The position numbers and the translations under genes are program-made. The notes beneath the pieces are model-generated. The model was not told where the DNA came from. It was given only the letters and a program-made list of their open reading frames with translations, and made no database searches. From contig NC_058341.1 of the NCBI RefSeq assembly GCF_905475395.1, forward strand, positions 69,881,501-69,945,500: DNA of 64,000 bases, in the 5' to 3' direction. Positions 61,196-64,000 of this stretch are shown in pieces. Position 1 is the first letter of the stretch, and every line of letters begins with the position of its first letter. The DNA is from Chrysoperla carnea (Eukaryota > Arthropoda > Insecta > Neuroptera > Chrysopidae).

Positions 61196-61684
61196 TTATT
61201 TTAAATAAATGGTAATAATGATACAAATGTTTTTTTCGTTAAATTTTTTATACATATTTTCAGCATTTTCTAAAGCACACATAGTATTGGAATATTTGTG
61301 ATTTGTACATCTTCGACTTGAGTAATTATTTTTTAATTGCTTCAATGTTTCATAACATTTAATATCTTCAAAGTTGTATATTTCTCCATCAGTATATTCT
61401 TCAACCCATTTTAGTTTTTCTAATCCTTTTACAATGATCACATCAAAATTTTTTAAAACGTTTCTTATCAACTGTTTACGTTCACTGTATGCGCAGTGTC
61501 CATCTATCCAACATATTCCATGATAAAATTGACTTAGATACCGCACTTGTTTTTGAATATTTAGAGTTAAACTTGACAATGGTTCCGGTGATTTGAAAAT
61601 AAAATGTTCAACATAATTTGTAGAAACCATAGCAAATTCTTTAATAATAAATTTTGTTTTTTTGATTTTTAAATCCTTGTACAT
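61196..61684 (-). CDS. 162-residue Cys/His-containing protein of the virus-like block
   Basis: Intronless ORF located 106 bases after the double-jelly-roll gene in the same direction. The first part, KKTKFIIKEFAM, is a beta strand pair; the middle has FYHGICWIDG and DVIIVKGLEKLKWVEEYTDG, in which VIIVKGLEK resembles a core strand and turn of a nucleotide- or nuclease-like alpha/beta fold. The tail has RRCTNHKYSNTMCALEN, a Cys-x2-His followed by Cys-Ala-Leu-x-Asn. I recall similar proteins of about 150-200 residues next to jelly-roll capsid-like genes in arthropod genomes, with no assigned function. An RNase H-like or exonuclease-like fold is one guess. No poly(A) signal separates it from the upstream gene. 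Confidence 0.6.
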   Translation of the reverse strand: MYKDLKIKKTKFIIKEFAMVSTNYVEHFIFKSPEPLSSLTLNIQKQVRYLSQFYHGICWIDGHCAYSERKQLIRNVLKNFDVIIVKGLEKLKWVEEYTDGEIYNFEDIKCYETLKQLKNNYSSRRCTNHKYSNTMCALENAENMYKKFNEKNICIIITIYLK

Positions 61685-61790
61685 CTACAAAACAAGTCAT
61701 AATATATTTTGTTTTAAATTTCTACTTGCAATTGGTTCCGGAGGGACACTGCTCTCTTCTGCAAACAAATTTATAATGATGATAACACAA

Positions 61791-62987
61791 CTAGTACTTT
61801 TTTACTTCATTCGTTATCGGATTGTATTCTACAACTCGATCATGTAAGATCAAACAAAATGCTGATGTATTCTCTGGTATATTTTGCAAGCATTTGAATT
61901 CTAACCTAACATCTACAGGTCCATTTTTTATATTTTCAGCTTGATGTGAACAATCCAAAACAGTTATTGGAGCCATGTTTTTAAACTGGTCTGTAGTAAG
62001 CAATGGTTGATTTTGTTTTGCATAGTAAGATTGTTGAAACTTGGCATACATATCATATAATAATGCAAATTTATTTGAGGCTATATCTAAGTTTAGTTGA
62101 TCATAAGGAAATGAGTCAGAGTTTAAAAATAATTTGATGTCTGACAGATTGCAGTGATCAAATTTGCTTGCATCTTTTTCTTTTTTATTTGTACGATTGG
62201 TCTGCATTGCAAAAATAATAAATCTCGGTTTTTCCAATTGTGTAGATGTTTTAACAGTCCAAACATGATGAGTGGTGGTTGGTAGTATTGGATATTCATG
62301 CATATCCCAACTACGAAAACTTATTTGAATTGAGCTTCTACTTTCGATATATTTATACAAAGCTAATTTTTGTTCGTCTGAAACCATTACGTGTGGAACT
62401 TTCCACTGTATTTTACCTATTTCAAATTTAACATCATCTGTTGATGATATTATGGCATTTAAATCAGTACGTGATCGAATTAAAATTAATTCATGCTTGG
62501 CTTTAACAATAATTTTCTTGTAATCTTCAGCAAAACCAAGCAGCATTTTTAATGGAACACAAAAATTGAAATTTCCATTATGATGTTGTATATTATTTTC
62601 AGGACTCCATCCTGCATTTAATAACATTTTACTTTCATTTTCATTCAACGATATATAATTTTTTAATGTTGAAGTGTTACCAACATCCCTATTTTTATCG
62701 ATTTCAAGTCCATTCAATTCGTATCTCACCTCTTCCAGTAATTGACAGATACAGTTGTTAACTAATTGTGCTGTTGTAGATACTGTACCATCAGTTTTTA
62801 CAAATTTACCCTCAATACAAATAAAACTTTCACAGGGTAAAATGATTAAATCTTGATGTTGAATAGATATTCTTATTTCATCATTGTTCTTAAACGATGT
62901 GAGAAATGGTGAATAAGTAGGATATTCAATTTTAGTGATAGTATCATCATATTCTACACCGTTTTTAATATTCAAAATGTCATTCAT
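61791..62987 (-). CDS. Double-jelly-roll major-capsid-like protein
   Basis: Intact intronless 398-residue frame. The pattern fits the double jelly-roll-like family found in many arthropod genomes: an N-terminal stretch with YPTYSPFLTSF, a first barrel with EIRISIQHQDLIILPCESFICIEG, the conserved VRYELNGLEIDKNRDVG, WSPENN, PLKMLLGFAEDYKKII, the basic HELILIRSR, then a second barrel with SFRSWDMHEYP, HHVWTVKTSTQLEKPRF, SFPYDQLNLDI and a C-terminal AFCLILHDRVVEYNP. At about 400 residues it is shorter than hexon-like capsids of classical Polintons. Its ATG overlaps the stop of the small ORF before it (ATGA). No stops or frameshifts are visible, so it is recently inserted or maintained. Family assignment is from pattern memory; descent from a Polinton/virophage-like virus is inference. 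Confidence 0.8.
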   Translation of the reverse strand: MNDILNIKNGVEYDDTITKIEYPTYSPFLTSFKNNDEIRISIQHQDLIILPCESFICIEGKFVKTDGTVSTTAQLVNNCICQLLEEVRYELNGLEIDKNRDVGNTSTLKNYISLNENESKMLLNAGWSPENNIQHHNGNFNFCVPLKMLLGFAEDYKKIIVKAKHELILIRSRTDLNAIISSTDDVKFEIGKIQWKVPHVMVSDEQKLALYKYIESRSSIQISFRSWDMHEYPILPTTTHHVWTVKTSTQLEKPRFIIFAMQTNRTNKKEKDASKFDHCNLSDIKLFLNSDSFPYDQLNLDIASNKFALLYDMYAKFQQSYYAKQNQPLLTTDQFKNMAPITVLDCSHQAENIKNGPVDVRLEFKCLQNIPENTSAFCLILHDRVVEYNPITNEVKKY

Positions 62988-63118
62988 TTTCTCAAGGTAA
63001 ATCCTAAACTTTTTAAATATGCAATATTTTCCGAGGTTAATTTTTTAGGTGTTGACTGTACTGTAGTTGTAGGTACACTAGTTGAGATTACTTTAGATAT
63101 TTTATTATAAATCAGCAT
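62984..63118 (-). CDS. 44-residue overlapping ORF between the two capsid-like genes
   Basis: An ATG at 63118 lies inside the last codons of the penton-like gene (14-base overlap), and the TGA at 62984-62986 overlaps the ATG of the double-jelly-roll gene in an ATGA arrangement. The product is Thr/Ser/Val-rich in the middle and ends in a basic and hydrophobic motif, KKLTSENIAYLKSLGFTLRK, which could form an amphipathic helix. Its exact fit between two capsid genes, with overlaps at both ends, argues that it is translated. A role as a capsid cement, scaffold or DNA-linked small protein is possible but not shown. Confidence 0.62.
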   Translation of the reverse strand: MLIYNKISKVISTSVPTTTVQSTPKKLTSENIAYLKSLGFTLRK

Positions 63119-63821
63119 TACGTAAATGTAGTTGCACCGTTATTGTTTCACCTCGAAAATTTACTAAATTTCCGTTTTGGTCCAAAATTTTTATTTTTAA
63201 AGAAGTTAACCTCTTGACGGTCACAGGTAAATAAATAACATTTCTGGGGACTTGTACTATTTTATACCCGGGTCCTACCAATGGATAAAACTCATATAGC
63301 GTATGCACTGGCGTGCTATTAATATACGCACCTGTAGTAACACTACTCTCAATACGTATTGCATTAACTTTAATAATATTTACAGGTAGATCTGATGTAT
63401 GCCACTTATTGGGTGTGAGTTCACGCTTAGTGAAACCCAACAATGAACCTATTGAATTTGATTTATTAAAATGTATTGTTGTGTTACTTTTAATCTCACT
63501 TTGTAATGTATTGTTGTTTGCTCGAATAGTAATTTCTGGTTTTGGTTCTTTATCACGCCAAATTAGGTTACCGTATATATTATACAGATAATCTTTTATA
63601 AAATTAATAATATCATTAATTTCATATGAACCCACAGATATTTTAATAACATTAGTATCACCAAAATGCAACAAATTATTTGTTTCATCAACATTTGGAA
63701 TACTATTGTAACTTTCAAAATTAATCAAACCACAAACATAACTTCCTTTGAGTTCTATTGGAGGAAAATATTCAGCAGTAAGTATACTACTGTTACCACT
63801 TAATGTTAATGTGAATGACAT
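63105..63821 (-). CDS. Penton/minor-capsid-like single jelly-roll protein
   Basis: 238 residues from the ATG at 63821. The frame is open five codons further to another ATG at 63836, but the MSFTLTLSG start fits the family better. Visible family pattern: a beta-rich N-terminus, the YVCGLINFESYNSIPNV segment, GSYEINDIINFI, a repeated-strand core with NSIGSLLGF and the following WHTSDLPVNI, GAYINSTPVHTLYEF, then GYKIVQVPRNVIYLPV and a C-terminal strand pair NFRGETITVQLHL. Such proteins sit directly upstream of the double-jelly-roll protein in arthropod virus-like loci, matching the penton-then-hexon order of Polinton-type capsid modules. No introns or breaks are visible. The element continues past the window edge. 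Confidence 0.75.
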   Translation of the reverse strand: MSFTLTLSGNSSILTAEYFPPIELKGSYVCGLINFESYNSIPNVDETNNLLHFGDTNVIKISVGSYEINDIINFIKDYLYNIYGNLIWRDKEPKPEITIRANNNTLQSEIKSNTTIHFNKSNSIGSLLGFTKRELTPNKWHTSDLPVNIIKVNAIRIESSVTTGAYINSTPVHTLYEFYPLVGPGYKIVQVPRNVIYLPVTVKRLTSLKIKILDQNGNLVNFRGETITVQLHLRNADL

Positions 63822-64000
63822 TATCAATAAAAACAAACTGATAATTATTTTGAGGAGTATTTATTATTTATATCAAATTTATACATCAAGTTTAATAAAA
63901 TTTTGAGTTATCATATAAAAATTGAATACAAACATGACCACAATTAAATGTATTATAATTCTGATATCTATTATAATTATAATTTATAGTACCACCTACA

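Larger units (their letters stand above)
60311..64000. mobile_element. Partial integrated Polinton/virophage-like element
   Basis: Five intronless ORFs fill about 3.5 kb at high density in a genome region that otherwise averages one gene per 15 kb. Four run leftward with overlaps or short gaps and one runs rightward towards them. A penton-like plus double-jelly-roll capsid pair is the signature of viruses with this capsid type. No DNA polymerase B, integrase, packaging ATPase or protease is seen inside the window, and no terminal inverted repeat could be defined. The right part is cut by the window edge, where those genes could lie. Confidence 0.6.

Noticed and set aside
63313-63591. Plus-strand ORF antisense to the penton-like gene
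   Set aside because: Shadow of the minus-strand gene; hydrophobic content follows from the complementary codons.

Overview
The window is nuclear DNA from an animal, most likely an insect (possibly hemipteran or a related order; this is inferred from gene and repeat style and not proven). It is strongly AT-rich, has spliced genes with GT-AG introns, and is packed with decayed transposons. There is no bacterial-type operon, rRNA or intact tRNA gene.

Three spliced host genes can be rebuilt from exon phases. (1) A vanin/biotinidase-like amidohydrolase on the minus strand (18129 to 13276, six exons, first exon missing) keeps the Glu-Lys-Cys nitrilase triad and ends in a GPI-anchor-like hydrophobic tail. 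(2) An ornithine-decarboxylase-like PLP enzyme on the plus strand (44290 to 49362, four exons, 401 codons) keeps the PLP lysine and catalytic cysteine but lacks the two aspartates that normally hold ornithine. (3) An unrecognised coiled-coil protein on the minus strand (58353 to 51762, five or six exons) has two A-homopolymers that are each one base out of frame.

The right end (60311-63836, open at the window edge) holds a compact block of intronless virus-like genes: a penton-like single jelly-roll protein, an overlapping 44-residue ORF, a double-jelly-roll capsid-like protein, a 162-residue protein with Cys/His residues, and a convergent 224-residue ORF of unknown function. Together they look like part of an integrated Polinton- or virophage-like element. 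This is the best candidate here for a poorly described system.

The rest is repeat landscape. At 1-12640 there are two large dispersed repeats with partners at 21282-26010, a Helitron ORF split by a palindrome-headed repeat, a pogo-type MITE, an eight-unit satellite of about 140 bp, and a hAT transposase interrupted by a mariner-like element. At 18200-31000 there are a Helitron helicase relic, minisatellites, short Helitrons, long terminal-inverted-repeat elements and a hAT MITE with a perfect 8-bp target duplication. At 31700-44750 there are two tRNA-derived SINEs, foldback elements, a hAT dimerisation-domain relic split by a hairpin, and LINE RNase H and zinc-knuckle relics. At 48100-59720 foldback and MITE copies lie in introns of the ODC-like and coiled-coil genes. 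Introns carry most of the insertions while exons remain open, so the three genes are probably still under selection; the two homopolymer defects in the third leave it less certain.
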